64,000 bases of DNA from Methylobacterium sp. PvR107 (GTDB taxonomy: Bacteria > Pseudomonadota > Alphaproteobacteria > Rhizobiales > Beijerinckiaceae), in the NCBI RefSeq assembly GCF_017833295.1, contig NZ_JAFIBW010000001.1, positions 3,933,501 through 3,997,500 on the forward strand, in the 5' to 3' direction. The notes under the pieces were generated by a model. The model was not told where the DNA came from, did not search any database, and worked only from the letters and a program-made list of their open reading frames with translations. The translations under genes were made by a program, and so were the position numbers. This document shows positions 1-7,663 of the stretch, in pieces. The number at the start of each line of letters is the position of its first letter. Position 1 is the stretch's first letter.

Positions 1-219
1 GTCGGCCACCGTCTCCGGCAGCGGCCCGGCACCACCCAGGTCGAGCCCGATCGAGCAGCGGGTGAGCCCCCGCGGTGCCGCGTAGGCCACCGCGAAGCCG
101 ACGCGGTCCTGGACGGTGCCGGCGATCCGCAGCACCTCCAGCGGGCCGGCGAGGTCGAGCAGCAGCGCGCGCGGCGGCAGGACCACGAGGACCGCGATGC
201 GCCGCCCTGCCTCGCTCAT
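1..219 (-). CDS. GlxA-family transcriptional regulator, N-terminal part (cut by window start)
   Basis: Translating the minus strand from the ATG at 219 gives 73 residues that run off the window. The segment from about residue 7 (RIAVLVVLPPRALLLDLAGP) followed by LEVLRIAG is the first strand and helix of the DJ-1/PfpI-like domain that begins GlxA-type AraC regulators. The rest of that domain and the expected C-terminal AraC helix-turn-helix lie outside. Its ATG overlaps the TGA of the upstream cysteine hydrolase (ATGA), so the two are almost certainly co-transcribed and translationally coupled. Family members often sense small metabolites and control linked catabolic genes; whether it controls this hydrolase is inference. 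Confidence 0.8.
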   Translation of the reverse strand, partial: MSEAGRRIAVLVVLPPRALLLDLAGPLEVLRIAGTVQDRVGFAVAYAAPRGLTRCSIGLDLGGAGPLPETVAD

Positions 220-776
220 GCGGCGACCGGCAGGTCCGGGCCGGCCAGCGCCTGGTCCACCGAGGCGATCCGGGCGAACCGGTCGGTCAGAACGAGCTCG
301 GTGCGGGCCTTGATGTCGTCTGCGCTGAAGCGGCGGCCGTCCGGATGGGTCATCGCGAAGGTCAGGGTGGCCTCCGTCACGTAGTCGACCTGCCATCCGC
401 TGTCGGAGGCGTGGCGGGCCGTGGTCTCGCAGCACTGCTCGGTCCGGATGCCCGACACGATCAGCCGGCGGATGCCGTGCCGCGTCAGCCAGTCCGACAG
501 GCCGGTCTCGACCAGGGCGCTGTGCCGGCGCTTGTGGAAGGTGGCCGTCGGCGCGATCACGACCGGCTCGAGGGTGCGGACATGGCCGGAGGCGCGGGAG
601 AACGGGCCGCTCTCGGCCGTGTGGAAGACCTGCAGGATCGGGATCTGCCGCGCGGCGGCGCCGTCGATGAGCGCCTGCAGGCGCTCGGTGAAGGGCGGGA
701 CATCGGCGTCGTTCCAGAAGGAGCGGTGCCGGAAGGATTCCTGGACATCGATGATCAGCAGCGCAACATCGGACAT
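216..776 (-). CDS. Cysteine hydrolase, isochorismatase-like family
   Basis: 186-residue protein of the isochorismatase/nicotinamidase fold. The N-terminus carries the hallmark LLIIDVQ strand with the catalytic Asp (about residue 9); the mid-protein ATFHKRRHSAL segment contains the expected Lys region, and VSGIRTEQCCETTARHA carries the nucleophilic Cys near residue 123. The family hydrolyses amides or enol ethers; the substrate cannot be told. The start at 776 is chosen because a GGGAG ribosome site lies 7 bases upstream and the protein begins exactly at the conserved domain; the frame stays open further upstream but only as a shadow over the divergent sirtuin gene. Its stop overlaps the start of the GlxA-type regulator gene. 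Confidence 0.88.
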   Translation of the reverse strand: MSDVALLIIDVQESFRHRSFWNDADVPPFTERLQALIDGAAARQIPILQVFHTAESGPFSRASGHVRTLEPVVIAPTATFHKRRHSALVETGLSDWLTRHGIRRLIVSGIRTEQCCETTARHASDSGWQVDYVTEATLTFAMTHPDGRRFSADDIKARTELVLTDRFARIASVDQALAGPDLPVAA

Positions 777-896
777 TTCGTGTCTCCCGCTCGGTGAAGC
801 GAGCTGCAGCATCCACCGGCCAGACGTGGCGGAAAAGAAACCGCGCCGCCAACCAGCGGACATATCCGGCCAAATTCCGGCGCGCAGGAGCAGCCT

Positions 897-1610
897 ATGA
901 CGGGACGTCCCAAGACCCTCTTCGTGCTGACCGGGGCCGGCGTCTCGGCCGAGAGCGGGCTCGGCACGTTCCGGGACCGCGGCGGGATCTGGGCGCGGTT
1001 CGACCCGATGAAGCTCGCCACCCCGGAGGCCTACGCGGCCGACCCCGGTACGGTGCTCGACTTCTACGACCATCGCCGTCGCGGCGTGGTCGCGGCCGAG
1101 CCGAACGCCGCCCACGTCGCCTTGGCGCGCGCCGAGGCCCGGCTCGCCGCGCAGGGCGGGCGGCTGTTCCTGTGCACGCAGAACGTCGACGACCTGCACG
1201 AGCGGTCGGGCTCGCGCGCCGTCACCCATATGCACGGCGAGCTGCTCAAGGCCCGCTGCTGCGCCTGCGGTGTGGTCACCCCGTGGCGCACCGACCTGAC
1301 CCGGGCGGACAGCTGCCCCGCCTGCGGCACGCCGGGCCGGATGCGGCCGGACGTGGTTTGGTTCGGCGAGATGCCGATGCACCTCGACGCGATCGAGGCG
1401 GCGCTGGCCGAGGCCGACCTTTTCGTGGCGGTGGGCACGTCGGGGGCGGTCTACCCGGCCGCAGGTTACGTGCGGCAGGCCCGGGCCCTCGGCATCCCGA
1501 CCTGCGAAATCAACTTGGAGCCGTCGGACAACGCCGATGCCTTCGACGCGGCGCGCTACGGACCGGCGAGCGAGGCGCTGCCGCGCTATCTGGCCGATCT
1601 TGGTCTGTAA
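897..1610 (+). CDS. cobB: NAD-dependent protein deacylase, class III sirtuin (CobB-like)
   Basis: 237 residues. The NAD-binding GAGVSAESGLGTFR motif sits at 13-26, TQNVDDLH at 94-101, the catalytic His in HMHGEL at 113, zinc-binding Cys at about 121, 124, 140 and 143, and the GTSGAVYPAAG segment at 180-190. FYDHRRR at 56-62 supplies the Tyr and Arg that in class III sirtuins (SIRT5, CobB) recognise acidic acyl groups, so desuccinylase/demalonylase activity in addition to deacetylation is expected. Cytoplasmic. Divergent from the cysteine hydrolase. The window also holds an acyl-CoA synthetase/GNAT fusion (30.4 kb) of a type that acetylates or is linked to protein acetylation, but nothing ties the two genes together physically. 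Confidence 0.93.
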   Translation: MTGRPKTLFVLTGAGVSAESGLGTFRDRGGIWARFDPMKLATPEAYAADPGTVLDFYDHRRRGVVAAEPNAAHVALARAEARLAAQGGRLFLCTQNVDDLHERSGSRAVTHMHGELLKARCCACGVVTPWRTDLTRADSCPACGTPGRMRPDVVWFGEMPMHLDAIEAALAEADLFVAVGTSGAVYPAAGYVRQARALGIPTCEINLEPSDNADAFDAARYGPASEALPRYLADLGL

Positions 1611-1828
1611 CGAGCCAAACGCCGGCAAGCGCCTGGGAAGACTGGGTTTTTGATCCAGGGATCGGCTGCTGCGGGCGCGCCGCAAGGCCCTGGCGCCTGC
1701 GAATCACGTCCGTGCGAGCTGTCAAGAACTGTTCGGACAGTTGCCCACCGGTTACAATGGCCAAGCTTGGGCTCGGCGTCGCGGCCCTCCCGAGCGTTCG
1801 TTGAAGCCACAAGGGGAAGCTACGACCC

Positions 1829-2053
1829 ATGCAGCACTTCACCGTAACCGACCGCGAGCGTGACACCGTCCTGGCGGCTTTGCGCTATTACCAGTTCTAC
1901 CGGATGCAGGGGCATCCGTTCGACCCCCGTCAGGATCACCTGATCGACACCATCGCCGGCCGGGCCGGCGATGCGCTGGACCTGGCCGAGATCGACGATC
2001 TCTGCGCCGGCCTGAACGGCAACCCGCACGCGCTCGCCGCCGCGGCCGCCTGA
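1829..2053 (+). CDS. Small conserved-type hypothetical protein (74 aa)
   Basis: Begins at an ATG preceded by an AGGGGAAG ribosome-binding site. The 74-residue product is acidic, with DRERDTVLAALRYYQFYRM near the start and a C-terminal poly-Ala tail; no signal peptide or membrane segment. The helix-forming, Asp/Glu-rich composition and good translation signal make a real gene likely, and short proteins with a similar 'LAALRYYQ' opening are familiar as hypothetical proteins in alphaproteobacteria. Function not recognised. Stands alone between the sirtuin and a 625-bp non-coding stretch. Confidence 0.65.
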   Translation: MQHFTVTDRERDTVLAALRYYQFYRMQGHPFDPRQDHLIDTIAGRAGDALDLAEIDDLCAGLNGNPHALAAAAA

Positions 2054-2678
2054 GCCTCCCTCCGGGGCGGCCGCCGCCGTCCCCGGCTGCCCCGCCGCCG
2101 GCCCTGGGATGAGGCCGGAGGACGGGCCGCCTCCGAGATGAGCGGGCCACCGCCGCCGGAGCCGAGCTGTCCTCACAGGGGCCGTGCTTCGCGCCCGACC
2201 GACACTTCGCCGACGCGCAGCCGGGATGATCCATGGCGCGTCGGCGCGACGGGCGGGGCCATGCGGTGGCCCCCCCCCGAAAGGCCGGTTTCGCAGGACG
2301 TCGAAACCTGGCCTGCCGGACGCGCGACGGCCGCAGGGCCGGGCCTTCCGAGAGCGCCGAGGCCGAAGATGCGGTCGGGTTCGGCAGGGATCCGCCGCGG
2401 CGTCCGAGAGCGTCACCACCGCGCGGGTCGTCTCGGTGGACGTGGCTTGGACGCGGTGTCCGAACTTTCTGCGCGGCAGGCGAGACTGCTCTGGTCCTAG
2501 CTCTCACGAAGAAGACGGTGGAGATATGCCACGCGCCTTCCCTCTCCCGCAGAGGGGTGAGGGATACGTTGCCGACCGCGCGCTTCCTCCAACAGGTACG
2601 TGCGGATGTGCAGGCTCTCTCGAGAAATCGGGCCTACGCCCCTTACCGCAGGGAAAAACCCGGTCGGCTACCGAGACC
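2054..2678. other. Non-coding gap of 625 bp
   Basis: No reading frame here has coding character in either strand. It holds a run of nine C at about 2270, an inverted repeat GGTTTCG-N8-CGAAACC at 2287-2308, and at about 2535-2660 a CCCTCTCCCGCAGAGGGG-like stretch resembling one end of a dispersed palindromic repeat found again near 60.7-60.9 kb. Confidence 0.5.
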
Positions 2679-3056
2679 TCATGGCGCCTTCTTCAGCTGC
2701 TGCTCGGAACGGGTGAGCGCCGCCTCGCAGCCCTGCGCGTCGCCCTTCGAGTCCGCCGTGCGGGCCTCCTCCAGGGCGACCTTCGCCTGCTGGGCGGCAT
2801 CCGCCCCCTGGCCGGCCTGGGCCGACTTCTCGGGCGGCGCCTCCGGAGATTCGTTCGCCCGCTGCCCCTCCGTGCCGGTCAGGCCTTCGCCACCGCGCTT
2901 GGCGGCGTTGCCCTGGCCGCTGGTATTGGCGGAGATCGATTGGGTCAGCTCGGACTGGACGCGCTTCGAGACGCTGTCGATCCGGTCGCCGCACGGTGAG
3001 GCGAGGGCGGGGGCCGCCGTCAGGATCAGGCAGGCTGTCAGGGCGGGACGCATCAT
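2679..3056 (-). CDS. Exported small hypothetical protein, Gln/Ala/Glu-rich
   Basis: 125 residues starting MMRPALTACLILTAAPALAS, a textbook Sec signal peptide with an ALA-S cleavage site near residue 19. The mature part has a Cys at 22 and a second at about 110, a Gly/Asn/Gln-rich low-complexity middle (about 45-90), and a predicted helical end (AKVALEEARTADSKGDAQGCEAALTRSEQQLKKAP). Two cysteines suggest one periplasmic disulphide. Function unknown; it lies downstream of the molybdenum hydroxylase genes on the same strand but is separated from them by a strong terminator, so it is probably not part of that operon. Confidence 0.75.
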   Translation of the reverse strand: MMRPALTACLILTAAPALASPCGDRIDSVSKRVQSELTQSISANTSGQGNAAKRGGEGLTGTEGQRANESPEAPPEKSAQAGQGADAAQQAKVALEEARTADSKGDAQGCEAALTRSEQQLKKAP

Positions 3057-3077
3057 CGGATCGGGTACTTTCCAAAA

Positions 3078-3109
3078 ACTTGGGGCCGCGGGTTCCCCCG
3101 CGGCCCCAA
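3078..3109 (-). terminator. Rho-independent terminator of the molybdenum hydroxylase operon
   Basis: A perfect 13-bp GC-rich stem (3080-3092 with 3097-3109) and a 4-base loop; read on the minus strand it is followed by GTTTTTGG. It lies 22 bases past the stop of the large subunit gene and before the start of the small exported protein. Confidence 0.85.
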
Positions 3110-3130
3110 CGTCTCGCGACGGGTGACGGT

Positions 3131-5461
3131 TCAGGCGCTCAGCTGATCGCGGATGGGCAATTGCCGGACCCGGCGACCGGTGGCCGCGAAGATCGCGTTG
3201 GCGATCGCCGGCGCCACCGGCGGCACGCCGGGCTCGCCGACGCCGCCGAGCGGCCCGTCCCAGTTGCCGCTTGGCACGAGGTGCACACGGACCATTTTCG
3301 GAGCGGCGTCGATCCGGAGGACCTCGTAGCCGTCGAAGTTGTTCTGCACCGCCCGACCCTGCTTGAAGGTGATCTCGGAGGTGAGGGCGAGCCCCATCCC
3401 CATGACCACCGCGCCCTCCATCTGCGAACGGATGCGCTCCGGGTTGACCTGCGGCCCGCAATCGACCGCGATGTCGATCGCCTTCACCTTCACCTGACCC
3501 TTGTCGTCGACCTCCACCTCGGCCGCCACCGCCGTGTAGGTGACGAAGCTGTAGTGGCCGGCGACGCCGAGGCCGGTGCCCTTGGGCATCTCGCGACCCC
3601 AGCCCGCGCCCTTGGCGGCCGCCTCGATCACGCCGCGCAGGCGGCCGGTCTCGATCGGGTAGCGCTTCGGGTCCTCACCGTAATTCCAGACGTCGCCGAT
3701 CTCGGTCGGGTCGATCTTGCGATCGGGGCCGATGAGCTCGAGCAGGTACTCCTTCGGCTCGCGGCCGGCGGCGTGCGCCAGCTCCGACACGAAGGACTGG
3801 ATCGCGAAGGCGTGCGGGATGTTCGACACCGAGCGGAACCAGCCGACGCGGACATGGGCGGCGGCCTCGGGGTTCTCCAGCCGCATGTTCGGGATGTTGA
3901 GCGGCGTGTTGACCAGCCCCATCCCGAGCTCGAACGGCAGCTCGTGCTTCGGGTCGGGCGCGAAGATCGAGCCGATCGTCGGCGCCACCGAGCGGTGCAG
4001 CCACGCCACCGGCATGCCCTTCTCGTCGAGGCCGGCCTCCAGGTGCTCCACCGAGATGGTGTGGTAGAAGCCGTGGTGCAGGTCGTCCTCGCGGGTCCAG
4101 GCGAGCTTCACCGGCGCGCCGCCGACCGCCTGGGAGCACAGCGCCGCCTCGACCACGTAGTCGGGCTTGGACTTTCGCCCGAACCCGCCGCCGAGCAGCG
4201 TGACGTTCACCTTGACCTTGTCGTCGGGCAGATTGAGCGCCTTCATCAGCCGGTCGTTGGCCGCCTGCGGACCCTGGACGCAGGCCCAGGCCTCGCAATA
4301 CCCGTCCTTCACGCGGGCCACGGCCGCCGGGGGCTCCATCGGCGCCTGGGCGAGGTGGGGCACGAAGTACTCGGCCTGGACCTTGGTCTTGGCCTTGGCC
4401 AGGGCGCCGTCGACGTCGCCCTGCGTCCGCACGACCTTGCCGGGCTTGCGGGCTGCGGCCTCCAGCTCCTTGCGGAACGCGTCGGTGTCGTAGCCGGCGT
4501 TCGGGCCGTCATCCCAGGTGATCTTGAGCGCGTCGCGCGCCTTCAGGGCCGCCCAGGTATTCTTGGCGACCACCGCCACGCCGCCGAGCGGCATGAACTC
4601 GGACGGGATCTCGCCGCCGTCGATCTTGAAGATCTTCACGACGCCCGGGACCTTCTTGGCCTCGGCGTCGTCGAAGGACTTCACCTTGCCGCCGTAGACG
4701 GCCGGGCGGGCGACCACCGCGTACAGCATCCCGTCGAGCTTGGTGTCGAGGCCGTAGATCGCCTTGCCGGTGGTGATGTCGAAATTGTCGATCAGCCCGA
4801 CCTTGCCGGTGCCGATGTAGCGGAAGTCCTTCGGGTCCTTCAGCTTCACGTCGGTGGGGACGGGCAGCTCGGCCGCCGCCTGGGCCACCGCGCCGTAGCC
4901 GAGGGTCCGGCCCGACTTGGCGTGCGTCAGCGTGTGGTTGACGGCCGTCACCTCCGTGGCCGGCACGCCCCACTGCTTGGCAGCAGCCTGGATCAGCATC
5001 AGCCGCGCGGCGGCGCCCGCGTGGCGGAAGTGCTGGAAGAAGTGGCGGGTCGAGCGCGAGCCGTCGGTGTCCTGGTTGCCGAAGCGGGTCTCGTCGCCCC
5101 AGGCCTGGACCACCTTCACCTTCGACCAGTCGGCCTCCAGTTCGTCGGCGACCGTGAAGGCCACCGAGGTGCGGATGCCCTGGCCCATGTCGGAGCGGTG
5201 GTTGGTCACCGTGACGGTGCCGTCCGGCGCGATGGCGACGAAGACCTTCGGGTCGTCGCGCCAGCCATGCGGCATGCCGTCGGCGCCGAATTTCTGCTGC
5301 TTCTGCTCCTCGGTCTGGGTCTCGTCGGCCCGGGCCGGGCGCAGCGAGAGGGCCAGAACCAGGGCGCCGGCGCCGCCGAGGATGCCGCGGCGGCTGACAT
5401 TGTCGAGGGCCGGCTTGGTGCCGGCGGCGAGCTCGGCGGTGAGCTTGGCGTCGTGAATCAC
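3131..5461 (-). CDS. Tat-exported molybdopterin-binding oxidoreductase, large subunit (IorB/xanthine dehydrogenase family)
   Basis: 776 residues from a GTG start at 5461 that overlaps the TGA of the 2Fe-2S subunit gene (GTGA). A twin-arginine signal [20 protein letters not shown] lies at about residues 20-40, as in isoquinoline 1-oxidoreductase-type (IorB) and related periplasmic aldehyde/alcohol hydroxylases. [14 protein letters not shown] in the middle is a molybdopterin-contacting loop and [20 protein letters not shown] near the C-terminus carries the catalytic Glu of the family. With the small subunit it would hydroxylate an aldehyde or N-heterocycle in the periplasm, passing electrons through 2Fe-2S clusters to a cytochrome. 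No cytochrome or XdhC/CoxI-type maturation gene is adjacent. Substrate cannot be assigned. Confidence 0.9.
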   Translation of the reverse strand: MIHDAKLTAELAAGTKPALDNVSRRGILGGAGALVLALSLRPARADETQTEEQKQQKFGADGMPHGWRDDPKVFVAIAPDGTVTVTNHRSDMGQGIRTSVAFTVADELEADWSKVKVVQAWGDETRFGNQDTDGSRSTRHFFQHFRHAGAAARLMLIQAAAKQWGVPATEVTAVNHTLTHAKSGRTLGYGAVAQAAAELPVPTDVKLKDPKDFRYIGTGKVGLIDNFDITTGKAIYGLDTKLDGMLYAVVARPAVYGGKVKSFDDAEAKKVPGVVKIFKIDGGEIPSEFMPLGGVAVVAKNTWAALKARDALKITWDDGPNAGYDTDAFRKELEAAARKPGKVVRTQGDVDGALAKAKTKVQAEYFVPHLAQAPMEPPAAVARVKDGYCEAWACVQGPQAANDRLMKALNLPDDKVKVNVTLLGGGFGRKSKPDYVVEAALCSQAVGGAPVKLAWTREDDLHHGFYHTISVEHLEAGLDEKGMPVAWLHRSVAPTIGSIFAPDPKHELPFELGMGLVNTPLNIPNMRLENPEAAAHVRVGWFRSVSNIPHAFAIQSFVSELAHAAGREPKEYLLELIGPDRKIDPTEIGDVWNYGEDPKRYPIETGRLRGVIEAAAKGAGWGREMPKGTGLGVAGHYSFVTYTAVAAEVEVDDKGQVKVKAIDIAVDCGPQVNPERIRSQMEGAVVMGMGLALTSEITFKQGRAVQNNFDGYEVLRIDAAPKMVRVHLVPSGNWDGPLGGVGEPGVPPVAPAIANAIFAATGRRVRQLPIRDQLSA

Positions 5462-5937
5462 AGGCGCTCTCCCTTGCTGGCGGGTGCCGTCTGGCCGGCG
5501 GCCTGATGGATCGCGGTGCGGATGCGCGGGTAGGTGCCGCAGCGGCAGATGTTGCCGCTCATCGTGTCGTCGATGTCCTGGTCGGTGGGCTTGGGCGTGT
5601 CCTTGAGGAGGGCCGCGGCCTGCATGATCTGGCCGCACTGGCAGAAGCCGCACTGGGCGACGTTCTGGTCGCGCCACGCCACCTGCACGGGGTGGTTGCC
5701 GTCCGGCGACAGCCCCTCGATGGTGACGACCTCCTGGCCGGCGGCCGCCGAGACCGGGGTGATGCAGGCGCGGGTCGCCGCGCCGCCGAGATGGATCGTG
5801 CAGGCTCCGCAGAGCGAGACGCCGCAGCCGAACTTGGTGCCGGTGAGCCCGAGCTCGTCCCGCAGGTACCACAGCAGCGGCATGTCGGGGTCGCCGTCGA
5901 AGCTGCGCGCAGCCCCGTTCACGGTGAGTTTGATCAT
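5458..5937 (-). CDS. (2Fe-2S)-binding small subunit of molybdenum hydroxylase (IorA-like)
   Basis: 159 residues. Plant-type ferredoxin cysteines appear as [12 protein letters not shown] (about 39-48) with a further Cys near 59, and the C-terminal helical 2Fe-2S domain as CGFCQCGQI (about 98-104) and [10 protein letters not shown] (about 130-139). No signal peptide of its own, consistent with hitch-hiking through Tat with the large subunit. First gene of a two-gene operon; translationally coupled to the large subunit by a 4-base overlap. The upstream 488 bp contain an AGAAT-AACT-ATTCT palindrome (6068-6081) that could be an operator. Confidence 0.92.
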   Translation of the reverse strand: MIKLTVNGAARSFDGDPDMPLLWYLRDELGLTGTKFGCGVSLCGACTIHLGGAATRACITPVSAAAGQEVVTIEGLSPDGNHPVQVAWRDQNVAQCGFCQCGQIMQAAALLKDTPKPTDQDIDDTMSGNICRCGTYPRIRTAIHQAAGQTAPASKGERL

Positions 5938-6425
5938 CGATGCGTCCTGTCTGGCGGCGCCGGAGCGGCGTTCAGTCGGGTCCGAGCCGGGCCGGGGGCC
6001 GATGCCGGCTTAGCCGGCTCACGTCGGCCGGTGCCATGTCGCGACCGGGCCAACGCTCAAGCTCAGAAGAATAACTATTCTAAGTCGGTCCTCGGGCCGG
6101 GCGCAACGCAGGGATGGGGTTGGTCATCCTGCCTCGGCCGCGCCTGGGACATGGCGCGTGCGGCGGCGCACATGAGGTTGATCGCGTAACGGCGTTTCGT
6201 CCGGGTCCGTCACCGCATGGGTTCATGAAGCGCGGAGCCCTTTCCCGGGCGCATGGCGGGTCAGCGGAATGCGACCCGGGACCCAGCACAAGACAGCGCG
6301 CAGCGTCCTTCCAGATCAACTTCGGCCGCTTGCGCGGCGCGTTCTCGTGCTGGATCCCGGATCAGGTCCCGCTTCGCGCCACCTCTCCGGGAAAGGGGAC
6401 GGTGCGTGGCCGTCTCCACAAGTAT
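5938..6425. other. Non-coding gap with candidate operator and repeat debris
   Basis: No credible gene. About 130 bases upstream of the 2Fe-2S subunit gene is a 14-base palindrome AGAATAACTATTCT (6068-6081) in an AT-rich patch. Between about 6340 and 6420 the sequence (CTGGATCCCGGATCAGGTCCCGCTTCGCG, then a CCTCTCCGGGAAAGGGGA hairpin) looks like fragments of the dispersed palindromic repeats seen elsewhere in the window. I looked for a VapC-type PIN toxin here, downstream of the antitoxin gene, and found none. Confidence 0.45.
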
Positions 6426-6656
6426 TCACGGAGCGCAAGGGCTCTCCCGCATCGCATCGTAGATCCCCCGCGACAGAGGCTCCCGGGCGGTGTCGCCGAG
6501 CGTGATCCCATGCTGTGCGCGCAACCGGGCCGCGATCTCCCGCGGCGTCTCACCCCGGTGCCTGCGCTCGATCGCCTCGGCGATGCCGACGGCTGCCAGG
6601 GCGGCGAGCCGGCGCGTCCGTGCGTCGGCTTCGGGATTGTTGACGTTGATCGGCAT
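6426..6656 (-). CDS. Solitary VapB-type antitoxin (Rv0623/PSK-like)
   Basis: 76 residues. The opening MPINVNNPEADARTRRLAAL matches the ribbon-helix-helix start of PSK/Rv0623-type VapB antitoxins (family consensus roughly 'I-K-NPE-A--LARELA'), and the C-terminal LSRGIYDA resembles the toxin-wrapping tail. A perfect 7-bp inverted repeat (TGTAGAT-N13-ATCTACA, 6680-6706) just upstream fits an autoregulatory operator. No toxin gene follows: the next 350 bases downstream on this strand contain no PIN-domain frame. So it is either an orphan antitoxin, a remnant, or acts on a toxin encoded elsewhere. Family assignment is by motif recognition only. Confidence 0.6.
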   Translation of the reverse strand: MPINVNNPEADARTRRLAALAAVGIAEAIERRHRGETPREIAARLRAQHGITLGDTAREPLSRGIYDAMRESPCAP

Positions 6657-6679
6657 CCGGGTTCGCCTTCGATGCGCCG

Positions 6680-6706
6680 TGTAGATAATCCCGGCGTCGA
6701 TCTACA
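6680..6706 (-). promoter_or_regulatory. Inverted repeat upstream of antitoxin gene, candidate operator
   Basis: Perfect 7-bp arms TGTAGAT and ATCTACA separated by 13 bases, ending 24 bases before the antitoxin ATG. Placement and symmetry fit the ribbon-helix-helix autorepression sites of VapB-type genes; binding is inferred. Confidence 0.5.
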
Positions 6707-6736
6707 TCAGCGGTTGGCGCCACACCGTTACCGGCG

Positions 6737-7083
6737 TCACCCTTCGAAGGTCTTATCCGCGCCAACCAGGAGATAGCGGCCGTTCTTCGGGATAGGAAAG
6801 CCGTATCCATCGCCCGGCTTCTCGAACACTAAGATGCCAGCCTTGTGATAAGCGCTGCCGTAAAGTTCAATGCCGATTTTCTGCAGTGTTAGATGAATAG
6901 CTTGCACAGAATTCACGCCGGCGCCAAAACTATCGCGTACGGCATCTGGCCACCCGATCGTGTAGCGGCAGATCCACATGCCTTCGGAAAATTTCGGAGC
7001 GCTTATAGATATCTTGCACTCCTTAGTGTCCGTGCCAGCTTGGATTGAGAGTGATCGCTCTGCAATAATGATGATCTCACCAT
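6737..7083 (-). pseudogene. DUF6968-type protein, start region frameshifted
   Basis: The frame ending at 6737 encodes a full-length-looking DUF6968 domain: the core GAGVNSVQAIHLTLQKIGIELYGS, then PGDGYGFPIPKNGRYLLVG. An internal ATG at 6979 gives only 80 residues, but the same frame is open upstream to about 7084 and supplies the missing first strands (IIIIAERSLSIQAG...ECKISISAPKFSEG). No in-frame ATG, GTG or TTG exists there. An ATG at 7083-7081 followed by GTG is out of frame by one base; restoring one G (ATG GTG GAG ATC) would give a normal start. That ATG overlaps the TAA of the upstream frame (TAATG), the usual arrangement for coupled partners. DUF6968 function is unknown. Could still be expressed from 6979 or an ATT/ATC codon. 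Confidence 0.6.
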
Positions 7084-7458
7084 TAAAAATTCAATGGAGG
7101 GATTGGGTGGCCGTTCTCGCATGCGACCGGGCGGGCCATTGCTTGTGCATAGCAAGGCCGAAGGCTAGTAAATTTGCAAACAATCAAATCGCGCAGACTC
7201 ATGTCTGCGTATTCTTCTAGTGCCTTGACGCAGCGTAGAGTTGTTGCTTAAATCAGTTTTTGTAACATCTATTTCTTGAGTGTTTCCGTCTTTTATCCCT
7301 CGCCCCGCGCCAGTTTGATGAGCGGGAATGCGGGGTTGATTGGGGTCGTACTCCTTTATCTGTAGCGCAATTCTGAGTTTATCGACGACGTACTGAAGAT
7401 GGTCCAGTTCTGCGCGCCATGCAGCAATGACACTGTCGATAGCAGGGCCGGTCCGCAT
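7083..7458 (-). pseudogene. Frameshifted small toxin-like/secreted-type gene with 'PNQPR(I/V)PA' linker
   Basis: Starts at an ATG with an excellent AGGAGG site 6 bases upstream. The first frame reads a helical leader (AIDSVIAAWRAELDHLQYVV) and then YDPNQPRIPAHQTGAGRGIKDG, the 'xPNQPRxPAGxxxGGxW' linker seen between leader and C-terminal domain in many small predicted effectors, then stops at 7165 (97 residues). One base over, the frame open from about 7245 to a TAA at 7085-7083 encodes CVKALEEYADMSLRDLIVC, a CYAQAM segment and a PIPPLNF terminus: four well-spaced cysteines and an ending I recognise from full-length relatives. I infer an indel at the AACAAC stretch near 7235-7240 split the gene. 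Its TAA overlaps the DUF6968 ATG. Base composition is clearly AT-richer than neighbours. Confidence 0.55.
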
Positions 7459-7663
7459 TACGTCCTCCTAATGGCCCAAGCAGATATAGGCTTTTTGTCA
7501 GAAAAGCAGTAAAAAAGACTATGCACGATCGCACGCGGACGGCAGCTTTCCCAGACGAGTGTTCACCATTTAAATCGGCAATAAATAGTCTGTCGGAATA
7601 GAGGATATGGTTTGCAGTATTGAGAATTGATTCGAGCGTGACAACTCAATCCGCATCCATTTT

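Noticed and set aside
216..1685. 489-residue extension of the cysteine hydrolase frame
   Set aside because: The extra N-terminal 300 residues are antisense to the sirtuin gene; a ribosome site and domain start support ATG 776.
2996..5506. Very long open frame (836 codons) on the plus strand
   Set aside because: It is antisense to the molybdenum hydroxylase large subunit, has no domain character and arises from GC-rich third positions.
6080..6425. Possible VapC toxin downstream of the antitoxin
   Set aside because: No PIN-domain start or acidic-residue pattern in any minus-strand frame; region resembles repeat debris.
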